A DNA stretch of 64,000 nt from Demequina sp. NBRC 110057 (GCF_002090175.1 NZ_BBRN01000003.1:434001-498000), one strand, 5' to 3'; shown: positions 27,487 through 39,240, numbered from the stretch's first letter. Translations and numbers: made by a program. The notes: generated by a model from the sequence alone, not told the origin.

Positions 27487-28227
27487 CTACCTCAGCAGCG
27501 GCGCGAGCGCGGCCGCCACCGCGGCGGGGTCCTCGAACGCCGCCAGGTGACCCACGCCGGGGATGACGGTGGTCGCGACGCCGAGAGCATCGGCCATGGC
27601 GTCGACATCCTCGCGGGGCGTGACAGCGTCGCTCTCCCCCGCGATCACCACGGCGGGGCCGTCGATGGCGCGCAGCACCTCGAGCCGGTCGGGGCGGGCA
27701 GCCATCGCGCGCTGGCCCCAGGCGATGCCGTCGCCGCGATGCCGGCCGATGTTGCGGGCCACCCACTCGACGAGCTCCTCGCGGCGCGGCCCCTCGGTGC
27801 CGATGAGGCCCTCGGCCATCGCCGCGGGGTCCTCGACGGCGTCGCGGTGCTCCACGGCATCGGCCGTCGCGAGGCGCTTGGCGGCGGCCTCCTCCGTGTC
27901 CGCGACCGCCTTGGTGGCGATGAGACCGAGCCCGGCCACCGCGTCGGGGTGGCGCTCCGCGACAGCCATCGCGACGTAGCCGCCCATGGAGCAGCCGATC
28001 CAGTGCGCGGCGTCCTCGCCGGTCGCCTCACGCATGGCGAGCACGGCGGCGTCGGCGATGAGCTCGAGGCCGGGCTCCTCGTCGGGCAGGGGCATCTCGC
28101 CGATGCCGGGCATGTCGAACGTGATGACGTCGCCGCGCACGTCGGAGCCGAGCACCGACAGGAGCCCCTCCCACTGCGCGCGATCGACGGGGAAGGCGTT
28201 GAGGAGGACGATGGGCGTTCCGGTCAT
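27487..28227 (-). CDS. Alpha/beta-fold hydrolase
   Basis: 246 residues with the alpha/beta hydrolase fold: an early 'VLLNAFPVDRAQW' strand-turn (oxyanion region), nucleophile elbow GCSMGG, a probable acid in 'VIAGESDAVTP' and catalytic His in 'VIPGVGHLAAFE'. This resembles the 3-oxoadipate enol-lactonase/haloperoxidase-like group, but the substrate is unknown. The ATG at 28227 overlaps the stop of the upstream hydrolase gene by 4 nt; an in-frame extension to 28332 would run through that gene. It converges on the hypothetical gene, with only 7 nt between stops. Confidence 0.85.
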   Translation of the reverse strand: MTGTPIVLLNAFPVDRAQWEGLLSVLGSDVRGDVITFDMPGIGEMPLPDEEPGLELIADAAVLAMREATGEDAAHWIGCSMGGYVAMAVAERHPDAVAGLGLIATKAVADTEEAAAKRLATADAVEHRDAVEDPAAMAEGLIGTEGPRREELVEWVARNIGRHRGDGIAWGQRAMAARPDRLEVLRAIDGPAVVIAGESDAVTPREDVDAMADALGVATTVIPGVGHLAAFEDPAAVAAALAPLLR

Positions 28228-28934
28228 GCGAGCACCTCGTTCGGGACGGCGGTGGGCAACGGTCCGACGCCGGGGGCGACACGGTCGACGATGGCGTCGA
28301 GCACCAGTCTGACGTACTTCTCCCCCACCCACAGGTGTTTGGCGCCCTCGACGGGCACGAGATCGAGCTGCGTGAGGGGCGCGAATCGCTCGCGCGCCTC
28401 GTCGGGCTGCAGGAAGTCGTCGAGCTCGGGCACGAGCGCCGTGACGGGACGGCCAGTGGCGGCCCAGCGCTCGAGGTCGGCGTCCTTGGCGCGATGGAGC
28501 GGCGGCGACAGCAGGATGGCGCCCTCGACGTCCTGGTCGGCTCCGTGCATGAGCGTGAGCTCGGTGCCGAACGACCAGCCCACGAACCAGCGGCGAGGAA
28601 GCCCCCGCTCGACTGCGAACGCGACCGCGGCCCTGACATCGGCCGCCTCCGTGACCCCCTCGCCGAACTCCCCTTCGGACGTGCCGCGCGGCGACGAGGT
28701 GCCGCGCGTGTTGAAGCGCAGCACGGCGATGTCCGCCAGGTACGGCAGGCGCCAGGCGGCCTTGCGGTAGACGTGCGAGTCCATGAAGCCGCCGTGAGTG
28801 GGCAGCGGGTGAAGCGTGATGAGGGTTGCGACGGGCGGGCGGCCGTCCGGCGGCATGGCCAGCTCGCCCACCAGGGTGAGGCCGTCCTCCGTGGTCAGCG
28901 TGATGTCCTCGCGCTGGGCGGGCAGCACTGTCAT
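28224..28934 (-). CDS. Alpha/beta hydrolase, serine aminopeptidase-like
   Basis: 236 residues. The fold is shown by 'ATLITLHPLPTHGG' (oxyanion loop), 'VLRFNTRGTSSPRGTSEGEFGEG', the elbow GWSFGTEL with nucleophile Ser, 'VTALVPELDDFLQPDEA' (acid) and 'VEGAKHLWVGE' (His). The pattern resembles small Hydrolase_4/dienelactone-hydrolase-like proteins. The ATG at 28934 has GGAGGAGAT upstream; an earlier in-frame Met at 28952 is possible. It is translationally coupled to the next hydrolase (ATGA overlap), so the two may act on related substrates. Confidence 0.82.
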   Translation of the reverse strand: MTVLPAQREDITLTTEDGLTLVGELAMPPDGRPPVATLITLHPLPTHGGFMDSHVYRKAAWRLPYLADIAVLRFNTRGTSSPRGTSEGEFGEGVTEAADVRAAVAFAVERGLPRRWFVGWSFGTELTLMHGADQDVEGAILLSPPLHRAKDADLERWAATGRPVTALVPELDDFLQPDEARERFAPLTQLDLVPVEGAKHLWVGEKYVRLVLDAIVDRVAPGVGPLPTAVPNEVLA

Positions 28935-28974
28935 GGCACGGATCTCCTCCATGCCGGGGGTGTCGCTTGCGGCG

Positions 28975-29286
28975 TCAGCCACGGGTCCTCCCGAAGGTGT
29001 TCCAGCAGTGGGTGTGCCAGTGGCGGCGCTGCGCGGCGGCGGCCTCGGGACCGAACAGCCCGTCGGCGGGCCAGGCGACCAGGTGGACGGTCTGGCCGTC
29101 GATCTCCTGCGAGCAGCCGGGGCACGTGTAGGTCTTCTCACTGGGGCGCGGGGTGGCGACGAGGTACTCCTCGCCCCCCGGCCCGCTCTCGCGGCGGCCG
29201 CCCATGCTGCCCGAGAGCCGCTCGACGTCCAGCTCCTCGTGCGGCTGCCCGTACGGGCGCTTGCGCGAGCGACGAGAGGACGGCAT
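28975..29286 (-). CDS. Small zinc-ribbon protein
   Basis: 103 residues: a basic N-terminus (SSRRSRKRPYG), a polar linker, then a Zn-binding segment with CPGC, a His at TVHLVAWP and a closing HWHTHCW. It is widespread in actinobacteria and often mis-named 'ATP/GTP-binding protein', though no P-loop is present. Nucleic-acid or protein binding is plausible but not shown. It precedes the two coupled hydrolase genes by 40 nt. Confidence 0.7.
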   Translation of the reverse strand: MPSSRRSRKRPYGQPHEELDVERLSGSMGGRRESGPGGEEYLVATPRPSEKTYTCPGCSQEIDGQTVHLVAWPADGLFGPEAAAAQRRHWHTHCWNTFGRTRG

Positions 29287-29357
29287 GGCGCCAGTCTACG
29301 GGCGGCCCACTCGCGCGGCTCTCGCGCCCCACGCTTCGCCCCTCACGGGGCGCGAAA

Positions 29358-29403
29358 CCCCGCCACGGCATCGGCCACACGGACGGCCGATGCGGTGGCG
29401 GGG
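29358..29403. terminator. Terminator of the GH1 gene
   Basis: A long hairpin with 19-bp arms (one mismatch) and an 8-nt loop, 30 nt beyond the GH1 stop. Each arm contains one copy of the GGCCGATGC motif in opposite orientation. Confidence 0.65.
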
Positions 29404-29433
29404 TACGTCGCCCGGCTCACCGGGCGTGAGGCG

Positions 29434-30900
29434 TCAGAAGTGACGCGGCGGCGTGTCGGCGTAGGCGTCGACGTCCGCGGACGCCGGCACCGCGCGGCCG
29501 CGCAGCACCTCGCGGTAGAAGTACGCCGAGTCCTTCCAGCGGCGCTCGAGGGTGTCGTAGTCGACCCGCACGATGCCGAAGCGCTTGGCGTAGCCCTGCG
29601 CCCACTCGAAGTTGTCCATGAGCGACCACGCCATGTAGCCGCGCACGTCGGCGCCCTCGGCGACGGCGTCGAGGACGGCGACAAGGTGGTCACGCAGGTA
29701 CTCGACGCGGTCGGTGTCGCGCACGCGACCGTCGGCGTCCACCACGTCGTCCCAGGCAGAGCCGTTCTCGGTGACGTACAGTGGCTTGCCGGTCTCGCGG
29801 TGGATCTTCAGCAGGTGCGCGGTGAGCGCCGAGGGGTCGACGTTCCAGCCCATCGCGGTGTGCTTGCCCGTGAGCGGCATGAACTCGATCTCCTCGTCAC
29901 CGGGCCACGGCGAGTTGGCGCCGGCCTTGTGGCCGTCGGCGAGGGTCGCGAGCTCGGACTGGGCGGCAGCCTTATGCGCGTTGTGACGCACCAGGTGCGA
30001 GGCGTAGTAGTTGACGCCGAACCAGTCGACACGGCCCTTCATCTCCGCGAGGTCGCCCTCGTGGACGAACGACCAGTCGGTGAGGTGCGCAGTGTTGGGC
30101 TTGAGGTTCGCCGGGTACGTTCCCTCGATGAAAGGCTCGTGGAAGAACCGGTTGGCGAGCGCATCGATGTGCTCGGAGGCCCACAGGTCCTTGGGGTTCG
30201 ACGGGTCCCAGGGACGCGGCGTGTGGCAGTTGTTGACGAGGCCGATCTTGATGTCGGCATTCACGGCCTTCATCGCGTCGTAGGCACGCGCGTGGGCGAG
30301 GTTCAGGTGGTGGGCGGCGATGAGCGCCTCGACGTCGTCGGCGTGGCCCGGGGCGTGCGCGCCGGCGCCGTAGCCCACGAACGAGCTCACCCACGGCTCG
30401 TTGAACGTGGTCCACATCTCGACGTCGGCGCCGAACTCCTCGACCATGCGCACGGCGTACGGCACGAAGGCGTCGACGGTGTCACGGCTGAGCCAGCCGC
30501 CCTTGTCCTCGAGCTCCTGGGGAAGGTCCCAGTGATAGAGCGTGATGAGGGGCGTGATCCCCTTGGACTTCAGGCGGTCGACGATGCCGCGGTAGAAGGC
30601 GATGCCCTCCGGGTTGAACTCGCCGGTGCCGCCCGGCTGCACGCGCGGCCACGCGATGGAGAAGCGGTAGGCCTCCAGGCCGAGCTCGGACATCATGTCG
30701 ATGTCCTCCTCCCAGCGATGGAAGTGGTCGCACGCCACGTCGCCGTTGTCGCCGGCGACGACCTTGTCCGGCGTGGCGCAGAAGGTGTCCCAGATCGAGA
30801 CGCCGCGGCCGCCCTCGTGGGCACCGCCCTCGATCTGATAGGAGGCGGTGGCGGCTCCCAGCAGGAAGCCGTCGGGGAACGTCGCAGGCGTCGTTGTCAT
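29434..30900 (-). CDS. GH1 beta-glucosidase
   Basis: A 488-residue cytoplasmic family GH1 glycosidase with no signal peptide. Signatures: FLLGAATASYQIEGG near the N-terminus, acid/base Glu168 in TFNEP, nucleophile Glu378 in YVTENG, 'WSLMDNFEWAQGY' and 'DSAYFYREVL'. It would hydrolyse beta-glucosides such as cellobiose; beta-galactoside or fucoside activity cannot be excluded. The ATG at 30900 lies 7 nt from a TATACT -10, so the mRNA is probably leaderless. A LacI-type operator sits directly upstream of the -10. It is monocistronic, with its own terminator. Confidence 0.92.
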   Translation of the reverse strand: MTTTPATFPDGFLLGAATASYQIEGGAHEGGRGVSIWDTFCATPDKVVAGDNGDVACDHFHRWEEDIDMMSELGLEAYRFSIAWPRVQPGGTGEFNPEGIAFYRGIVDRLKSKGITPLITLYHWDLPQELEDKGGWLSRDTVDAFVPYAVRMVEEFGADVEMWTTFNEPWVSSFVGYGAGAHAPGHADDVEALIAAHHLNLAHARAYDAMKAVNADIKIGLVNNCHTPRPWDPSNPKDLWASEHIDALANRFFHEPFIEGTYPANLKPNTAHLTDWSFVHEGDLAEMKGRVDWFGVNYYASHLVRHNAHKAAAQSELATLADGHKAGANSPWPGDEEIEFMPLTGKHTAMGWNVDPSALTAHLLKIHRETGKPLYVTENGSAWDDVVDADGRVRDTDRVEYLRDHLVAVLDAVAEGADVRGYMAWSLMDNFEWAQGYAKRFGIVRVDYDTLERRWKDSAYFYREVLRGRAVPASADVDAYADTPPRHF

Positions 30901-30907
30901 GCGCGCC

Positions 30908-30913
30908 AGTATA
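30908..30913 (-). promoter_or_regulatory. -10 element of the GH1 gene
   Basis: TATACT on the minus strand, 7 nt before the ATG. It is the closest match to the -10 consensus seen in the window. Confidence 0.55.
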
Positions 30914-30915
30914 CG

Positions 30916-30927
30916 CGAAACGTTTCG
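30916..30927. promoter_or_regulatory. LacI-type operator at the GH1 promoter
   Basis: CGAAACGTTTCG, a perfect 12-bp palindrome with central CG, placed between the likely -35 and -10. Binding there would block transcription. The sequence differs from the GanR-type sites, so another LacI-family repressor outside the window is likely. Confidence 0.6.
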
Positions 30928-30973
30928 TGATTTTCTACCAGTCGGTAGGGCCGATGCGCGTGCCGGCCCTCGT

Positions 30974-31624
30974 TCACATCCAGCCGGGGTCGGCGGCGAG
31001 GGCCTGGATGTCGTCGGCGAGGCGGCACAGGTGGAAGCCGTCGGCCGCGGCGTGGCTCACCTGGATCGCGAGCGGCGCGACGAGGCGACCCTCGCGCTCC
31101 TCGCATCGGCCGATCGTGAAGATGGGAAGCAGGTGATCCCTGCCCCCCTCGACGTCGAGCACCATCCCCGTGAAGCGGCGCCACGGCAGGCTCGAGACGT
31201 CGAAAAGGTTGGCCGGGCGCTCGGCCTGGGGGAACAGCGCCGTGGGGGCGGAGTGCTCCTCCATCAGCTCCGAGGCTTGCGCGTGGAACGTGGCGAAGTC
31301 GGGGCTGTACGGGCACCACAGGTTGGAGAAGGTCTCGCGCTCGGCGTTGAACACCGTGAAGGACGGATGCACCGTGGACCACACGGCGGGCTCACCCTCC
31401 CCGCCGAGCGCCATCCTGAACTCCGAGCGGCCGTTCACGGCGTGCGCGATGGCCCAGATCTGGGCAAGGTAAGCCTTCCGACGCGCGGCCCTGCGCCGCG
31501 CCTGCGCCTCCGTGACGTCGATCTCAAACGTCAGAGCGACCGTGCACGGCACCGCGTCGCGGAAGTGATCGTAGGTCTCCGACCGGGCCCACGTGGAGCG
31601 GTCGATGGGCACCAGGCTGTCCAT
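30974..31624 (-). CDS. CatA-like chloramphenicol acetyltransferase family protein
   Basis: 216 residues from the Met at 31624. It matches the type-A CAT fold: WARSETYDHFRD at the start, 'PCTVALTFEIDVT', 'NGRSEFRMAL', and the catalytic block 'APLAIQVSHAAADGFHLCRL'. In known CATs this block reads QVHHxxxDGFH; here the first His is Ser while the second (catalytic) His and the Asp-Gly are kept. It may acetylate chloramphenicol or another acceptor, and resistance should not be assumed. It is divergent from the esterase gene with a 49-nt gap; CATGAT at 31631-31636 is a possible leaderless -10. Confidence 0.8.
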   Translation of the reverse strand: MDSLVPIDRSTWARSETYDHFRDAVPCTVALTFEIDVTEAQARRRAARRKAYLAQIWAIAHAVNGRSEFRMALGGEGEPAVWSTVHPSFTVFNAERETFSNLWCPYSPDFATFHAQASELMEEHSAPTALFPQAERPANLFDVSSLPWRRFTGMVLDVEGGRDHLLPIFTIGRCEEREGRLVAPLAIQVSHAAADGFHLCRLADDIQALAADPGWM

Positions 31625-31673
31625 CCCCTCATCATGGCCGACCTCTGGCAGACTTCCGGCCAGGAGGTCACCC

Positions 31674-32456
31674 ATGGCGCTGCTTACCTGCCGATACTTC
31701 TCCGCGACCCTCGGGCTGTCGACGACGGCGACGGTCCTCCTCCCGGAGGCCGCGACCGAAGCCGGGGTGTCCGCCGCTCCCCCGGTCCCCGACAGCGACG
31801 CGACGGGACTGCCGGTGCTCTACCTGCTGCACGGGCTGTCGCAGGACGACGCGTCATGGACCCGCTACACGTCGCTCGAGCGCTACGTGGCGCATCGGCG
31901 CATCGCCGTGGTCATGCCCGCCGTGCATCGGTCGTACTACGCCAACCAGGACGACGGCTACCGCTATCGCGACCACCTGGTCGACGAGCTTCCCCGCGTC
32001 ATGGCGGGGTTCTTCCCCCTGTCCCGCAATCGCGAAGACACCTTCATCGCGGGGCTCTCGATGGGCGGCTACGGCGCCATGAAGGCCGCCCTCACGCGTC
32101 CCGACCGCTACGCGGCCGCCGCGAGCCTGTCCGGGGGCCTCGACGTGACGGCTAAGCCCAACCTTGCTCCCGAGGAGTGGCGCCGCACGTTTGGCTCCCC
32201 CGAGACGGCGCGCGCGGCGGGCGAGGACGTCGTGGCCCTCGCGCGGGCGGCGGACCCTTCCGAGGCGCCGCGGCTGTGGGCGTGGTGCGGCACCGAGGAC
32301 TTCCTGCTCGAGGAGAGCCGCACGTTCGCACGGGCGTGCGACGAGGCCGGCCTAGGGCTCGAGTACTCCGAGTCCCCCGGCTCGCACAACTGGCCGGCGT
32401 GGGACGAGCAGATCCCCCGGGTCCTCGACTGGATCGACGAGGTCCGCGGCGCCTGA
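31674..32456 (+). CDS. Esterase family (EstA/esterase D-like) hydrolase
   Basis: 260 residues, cytoplasmic. 'LPVLYLLHGLSQDDASWTRYT' is the oxyanion-loop region, FIAGLSMGGYGAM holds the nucleophile Ser, 'WCGTEDFLLEES' supplies the Asp and 'SPGSHNWPAWDEQI' the His. This is the pattern of tributyrin esterase/S-formylglutathione-hydrolase-like enzymes. AGGAGG precedes the ATG at 31674 with ideal spacing; an upstream in-frame Met at 31593 would overlap the divergent gene. Substrate unknown. Confidence 0.85.
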   Translation: MALLTCRYFSATLGLSTTATVLLPEAATEAGVSAAPPVPDSDATGLPVLYLLHGLSQDDASWTRYTSLERYVAHRRIAVVMPAVHRSYYANQDDGYRYRDHLVDELPRVMAGFFPLSRNREDTFIAGLSMGGYGAMKAALTRPDRYAAAASLSGGLDVTAKPNLAPEEWRRTFGSPETARAAGEDVVALARAADPSEAPRLWAWCGTEDFLLEESRTFARACDEAGLGLEYSESPGSHNWPAWDEQIPRVLDWIDEVRGA

Positions 32457-32514
32457 TCCCCTCAGGTGACTCGCACGCGACGGCGGGGCGACCGGCACTC
32501 GCGCCCGGCGCGCG

Positions 32515-33210
32515 TCAGAACAGGCGCGTGGTGGGGTCGTCGGCCCCGCGCATAGCGTCGTAGTCGAGAATCACGCAGCGGATCCCGCGATCCTGCGCCA
32601 GCACGCGTGCCTGCGGCTTGATCTCCTGGGCGGCGAACACGCCCTCGACGGGAGACAGCAGCGGGTCGCGGTTCATGAGCTCGAGGTAGCGCGTGAGCTG
32701 CTCGACGCCGTCGATCTCGCCGCGGCGCTTGATCTCCACCGCCACGGAGCCGCCCGTGGGCGACTTGGCGAGGATGTCCACGGGGCCGATGGCCGTCATG
32801 TACTCGCGACGCACCAGCGTGTGGCCCTCGCCCAGCAGCGCGATCTGCTCGGCGAGCAGCTCCTGCAGGTGTGCCTCGACGCCGTCCTTGATGAGCCCGG
32901 GATCGGTGCCGAGGTCGTGGGACGTGTCCGCCAGGACCTCGTGCACCTCGATCTCAAGGCGGTCGTCCGTCTTGTCATGCTGGACGGTCCACACCTGGGT
33001 GACGCCGGCCTCGGCCTGCGCCTCGGTGGGCTCCACCTCGCGCGTCGTGCACGGGGGGCTCATCCAGTTGAGCGGCTTGTACGACCCGCCGTCCGAGTGC
33101 AGCAGCACCGACCCGTCGGCCTTGAGCATGATCGCCCTGGTCGCTAAAGGAAGATGCGCGCTGAGCCGCCCGGAGTACCGGGCGGCGCAGCGCGCGATAA
33201 CCACGCGCAC
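32515..33210 (-). CDS. nucS: Mismatch-specific endonuclease NucS/EndoMS
   Basis: A 231-residue NucS, the non-canonical mismatch-repair nuclease of actinobacteria and archaea that cuts both strands at mismatches. The N-terminal dimerisation/DNA-binding half is followed by a RecB-like core with '[41 protein letters not shown]', including D..., ExK and QxxxY-type residues. The C-terminus ends TTRLF; in the family this tail binds the beta clamp. The GTG start is 3 nt after the atpC stop, with GAGGA inside atpC's end, so it belongs to the atp transcript. Confidence 0.93.
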   Translation of the reverse strand: MRVVIARCAARYSGRLSAHLPLATRAIMLKADGSVLLHSDGGSYKPLNWMSPPCTTREVEPTEAQAEAGVTQVWTVQHDKTDDRLEIEVHEVLADTSHDLGTDPGLIKDGVEAHLQELLAEQIALLGEGHTLVRREYMTAIGPVDILAKSPTGGSVAVEIKRRGEIDGVEQLTRYLELMNRDPLLSPVEGVFAAQEIKPQARVLAQDRGIRCVILDYDAMRGADDPTTRLF

Positions 33211-33213
33211 GGA

Positions 33214-33480
33214 CTAGTCCTCGTCGGTAACGACGGGGTCCGCGACGATGGTGATGGTGTTGTGGTCGAAGGACACGAAGCCACCCGTGACGGGGAACTC
33301 GTGCTTGACGTTCTCGGCGGTCACGCGGATCGTGCCGGCCTTGAGGATCGACAGGACCGGCTCGTGGTTCGCGAGCAGCCCGATCTCACCCTCGACGGAC
33401 GGCGCGATGACGCGGCTCGCCGAGCCGGACCACATGACGTGGTCCGGCGCGACGATGTCGACGGTCAGGGCATCGGCCAT
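33214..33480 (-). CDS. atpC: F1Fo ATP synthase epsilon subunit, short form
   Basis: 88 residues, consisting only of the N-terminal beta-sandwich (LTVDIVAPDHVMWSG, GEIGLLANHEPVLSIL, GGFVSFDHNTITIVAD). The C-terminal two-helix domain that inhibits ATP hydrolysis in the roughly 130-residue enzymes is missing. Epsilon links the c-ring to gamma. Last atp gene before nucS, 2 nt after atpD. Confidence 0.93.
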   Translation of the reverse strand: MADALTVDIVAPDHVMWSGSASRVIAPSVEGEIGLLANHEPVLSILKAGTIRVTAENVKHEFPVTGGFVSFDHNTITIVADPVVTDED

Positions 33481-33482
33481 GA

Positions 33483-34985
<1,503 letters not shown>

Positions 34986-35879
34986 TCACGAGGCCGCGAG
35001 CGCATCGGCGCCCGAGACGATCTCGCTGATTTCCTGGGTAATCTCGGCCTGACGCGCCGAGTTGGCGAGCCTGGTGTACTGGCGAATGATGTCCTCCGCG
35101 TTCTCCACGGCGGTGTGCATCGCGCGCTGGCGGTTGGCCAGCTCGGATGCGGCGCCCTGAAGCATGCACGCGTGGATGCGGGACTCGATGTAGCGCGGCA
35201 GGAGCGCGTCCAGCACCTGCTCGGCGCTGGGCTCGAACTCGTACAGGGGCTCCACGTCCTCACCCGGCTCCGCGACGCCCGAGACGAGCTCGATCGGCAG
35301 CAGACGGATGACGCGTGGCTCCTGCGAGACCATCGACGAAAAGTGCGTGTAAACGATGTGAAGCTCGCTCACGCCGCCCTCCTCTGCCGATGCCGTGAAG
35401 GCGCCGTACAGAGCCCGCGCGATCTCCTGGGCGGTGGCGAGGGTCGGTGCGTCCGACTCCCCCTGCCATTCACCCGCGAGCTCGCGCTTGCGGAACTTGA
35501 AGTAGCCCACGCCACGGCGACCGAACGCGAACGGAACGACCTCCTTGCCCTCGCCGCGCAGACGCTCGGCAAGGCGCTCACCCTCGCGCAGGACGTTCGC
35601 GGAGTACGCGCCCGCCATACCGCGGTCAGCGGTGATGACGAGCACGGCCACGCGGTTGGTGTCCGTGCGCTCGGTGGTGAGCGGGTGATCGACCGACGAG
35701 TGGGTCGCCACGGCGCTAATGGCGCGCGTGATGGCGCGCGAGTACGGGGCGGCGGCGGTGACACGGTCGCGAGCCTTACCGATGCGAGAAGCCGCAATGA
35801 GCTCCATCGCACGGAAGATCTTCTTCAGCGACTGTGTCGACCGGATCCGCTGCCGGTAGACGCGCTGCTGTCCACCCAT
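34986..35879 (-). CDS. atpG: F1Fo ATP synthase gamma subunit
   Basis: A 297-residue central-stalk subunit. The N-terminal helix '[25 protein letters not shown]' and the C-terminal '[41 protein letters not shown]' form the antiparallel coiled coil that rotates in the alpha3beta3 head. '[15 protein letters not shown]' is the conserved nucleotide-fold motif. The gap to atpA is 3 nt. Confidence 0.97.
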   Translation of the reverse strand: MGGQQRVYRQRIRSTQSLKKIFRAMELIAASRIGKARDRVTAAAPYSRAITRAISAVATHSSVDHPLTTERTDTNRVAVLVITADRGMAGAYSANVLREGERLAERLRGEGKEVVPFAFGRRGVGYFKFRKRELAGEWQGESDAPTLATAQEIARALYGAFTASAEEGGVSELHIVYTHFSSMVSQEPRVIRLLPIELVSGVAEPGEDVEPLYEFEPSAEQVLDALLPRYIESRIHACMLQGAASELANRQRAMHTAVENAEDIIRQYTRLANSARQAEITQEISEIVSGADALAAS

Positions 35880-35882
35880 CGG

Positions 35883-37517
35883 CTACTTCTTCTTCTTCGC
35901 GACGATCTGCTCCTGCTCGACCTGGGCCTCGCCGCCACCCTCGATGGAGGCGGAGGTGGTCAGCTCGGTGCCCTCGGACTCGAGGAACGTCGACACGAAC
36001 GAGTCAACCTCCGAGTGGAGGGTCTCCTCGTTCTCGTCGGAGAGCTGGCCGGTCGACGCGATGTCCGACAGCACCGAGGTGCCACGGCGCAGGTGGTCGA
36101 TCATCTCGCGCTCGAAGCGCAGGACGTCGGCGACGGGGATCTTGTCGAGCTTGCCCTTGGTGCCGGCCCAGATCGAGACGACCTGCTCCTCCACCGGGTA
36201 CGGGGTGTACTGGGCCTGCTTGAGCAGCTCCATCAGGCGCGCACCACGGGTCAGCTGCTGACGCGACGCGGCGTCAAGGTCGGACGCGAACATCGCGAAC
36301 GCCTCGAGCGAGCGGTACTGGGCGAGGTCGATCTTCAGCGTTCCGGAGACCTTCTTCATCGCCTTGACCTGCGCCGAACCACCGACGCGGGACACGGAGA
36401 TACCGACGTCGATCGCGGGGCGCTGGTTGGCGTTGAACAGGTCGGACTGCAGGAAGATCTGGCCGTCCGTGATGGAGATGACGTTGGTCGGAATGTACGC
36501 CGACACGTCGTTCGCCTTGGTCTCGATGACCGGCAGACCGGTCATCGAACCGGCGCCCATGGCGTCCGACAGCTTCGCGCAACGCTCGAGCAGGCGGGAG
36601 TGCAGGTAGAACACGTCGCCGGGGTATGCCTCGCGGCCCGGCGGGCGGCGCAGCAGCAGCGACACGGCACGGTAGGCCTCGGCCTGCTTCGACAGGTCAT
36701 CGAAGACGATGAGGACGTGCTTGCCGTCGTACATCCAGTGCTGGCCGATGGCCGAACCGGTGTAGGGGGCGAGGTACTTGAAGCCCGCAGGGTCCGAGGC
36801 GGGGGCGGCGACGATCGTCGTGTACTCGAGCGCGCCGGCCTCCTCAAGGGCGCCACGCACGGAGGCGATGGTCGAGCCCTTCTGACCGATGGCCACGTAG
36901 ATGCAGCGCACCTGCTTGGTCGGGTCGCCGGAGTCCCAGTTGGCCTTCTGGTTGATGATCGTGTCGATCGCGATCGCGGTCTTACCGGTCTGGCGGTCAC
37001 CGATGATCAGCTGGCGCTGGCCGCGGCCGATCGGGATCATCGCGTCGATCGACTTGAGGCCGGTCTGCAGCGGCTCGTGGACCGACTTGCGGTCCATGAC
37101 GCCGGGGGCCTGCAGCTCGAGGGCGCGGCGGCCGGTGGTCTCGATCTCGCCGAGGCCGTCGATGGGGTTACCCAGCGGGTCCACGACGCGGCCGAGGTAG
37201 CCGTCACCCACGGCGACGGAGAGAACCTCTCCGGTGCGGTGGACCTCCTGGCCCTCCTCGATGCCGGTGAACTCACCGAGCACCACGACGCCGATCTCGC
37301 GCACGTCGAGGTTCAGGGCCAGGCCCAGGGTGCCGTCCTCGAAGCGCAGCAGCTCGTTCGCCATGCAGCCGGGAAGGCCCTCGACGTTGGCGATGCCGTC
37401 GGCGGCCAGCGTGACGCGGCCCACCTCCTCGCGCACGACGCCGGACGGCTCGTACGACTTCACGTAGCTGTCGAGCGCACTCCGGATCTCGTCCGGACTG
37501 ATCGTCAACTCAGCCAT
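35883..37517 (-). CDS. atpA: F1Fo ATP synthase alpha subunit
   Basis: A 544-residue non-catalytic nucleotide-binding subunit. P-loop GDRQTGKT, 'SISDGQIFL'-type '[15 protein letters not shown]', and '[16 protein letters not shown]' are present. The C-terminus has the extended charged tail (ending KKKK) usual in actinobacteria. The ATG start lies 42 nt after the atpH stop. Confidence 0.98.
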   Translation of the reverse strand: MAELTISPDEIRSALDSYVKSYEPSGVVREEVGRVTLAADGIANVEGLPGCMANELLRFEDGTLGLALNLDVREIGVVVLGEFTGIEEGQEVHRTGEVLSVAVGDGYLGRVVDPLGNPIDGLGEIETTGRRALELQAPGVMDRKSVHEPLQTGLKSIDAMIPIGRGQRQLIIGDRQTGKTAIAIDTIINQKANWDSGDPTKQVRCIYVAIGQKGSTIASVRGALEEAGALEYTTIVAAPASDPAGFKYLAPYTGSAIGQHWMYDGKHVLIVFDDLSKQAEAYRAVSLLLRRPPGREAYPGDVFYLHSRLLERCAKLSDAMGAGSMTGLPVIETKANDVSAYIPTNVISITDGQIFLQSDLFNANQRPAIDVGISVSRVGGSAQVKAMKKVSGTLKIDLAQYRSLEAFAMFASDLDAASRQQLTRGARLMELLKQAQYTPYPVEEQVVSIWAGTKGKLDKIPVADVLRFEREMIDHLRRGTSVLSDIASTGQLSDENEETLHSEVDSFVSTFLESEGTELTTSASIEGGGEAQVEQEQIVAKKKK

Positions 37518-37559
37518 GTTTCTCTCCTGTCACTACCGCGTGAGCGGTTGTCGTCTTAG

Positions 37560-38372
37560 CTAGCCGACGAGTCGTCGTCGTGCGTCGTCGAGCTTGCTGA
37601 GGATGGTGCCGTCCACCACTTCAGAGCCGACCTGAACTCGGATGCCGCCGAGGACCTCGGGGTCCACGGCAACGTTGATCTGGATCTCACGGCCGTAGGC
37701 GTCCTTGAGGATCCCGGCGAGGCGCTCCCGCTGCGCTGCGGACAGCTCGACGGCCGCCGTCACCGATGCGACAAGGCGCTCGCGACGGGCCGCAGCCTGG
37801 TCGAGGAGCGCGTTGATCGCGGGGATGAGGCGCCGTCCGCGCGGCACCCCGACCACGCGCTGCAGCAGCGCGTGGGTCGTGGGGTACAGCTTGCCGCCGA
37901 GGGTGTCCTCGAGAAGCTGAAGGCGCTGCTCCTTGGTCGCCGACCGGTTAGAACCGGCGATGAGGAGCTCGCGGTTGGCGACGAGCAGCCGCTCGACGCG
38001 GAACAGCTCCTCCTCCACCGCGGGCAGCGTGCCCTGGCTCTCCGCATACGCGAAGATCGCCATCTCGCCGGCGTCCTCGATGGACTCCGACAGATCGGCC
38101 TCGCCGGACCAGCGCGACTGCGCAAACGCGGCGACGATGTCCACCGCACGCGAGTCGAGGGCTCCGAAGAGCTGCTTCACCAGCGAGGCCTTGTCCTTGC
38201 CGGGACGGGCCGGATCGGTGAGCGCACGGCGAAGCGAGCCCGACGAATCGAGGGCGTCCACCACCACGAAGAGGTGCTCAGCGATCGTGATGCCGTCCTT
38301 GCCCGCCGCGGTGACGATCGGGTCGAATTCCCGAATCACCGCGTCGTGCGAGGCCTGACTGGTTCCGCGCAT
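37560..38372 (-). CDS. atpH: F1Fo ATP synthase delta subunit
   Basis: A 270-residue peripheral-stalk subunit that tethers F1 to the b subunits, longer than the 180-residue E. coli form but usual for actinobacteria. An N-terminal helical bundle (SASHDAVIREFDPIV..., LFVVVDALDSSGSLRRALTDPARPGKDKASLV) is followed by a C-terminal beta region with 'INVAVDPEVLGGIRVQVGSEVVDGTILSKLDDARRRL', the family signature. It is not fused to a b subunit. Confidence 0.95.
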   Translation of the reverse strand: MRGTSQASHDAVIREFDPIVTAAGKDGITIAEHLFVVVDALDSSGSLRRALTDPARPGKDKASLVKQLFGALDSRAVDIVAAFAQSRWSGEADLSESIEDAGEMAIFAYAESQGTLPAVEEELFRVERLLVANRELLIAGSNRSATKEQRLQLLEDTLGGKLYPTTHALLQRVVGVPRGRRLIPAINALLDQAAARRERLVASVTAAVELSAAQRERLAGILKDAYGREIQINVAVDPEVLGGIRVQVGSEVVDGTILSKLDDARRRLVG

Positions 38373-38377
38373 CGGGC

Positions 38378-39240
<863 letters not shown>

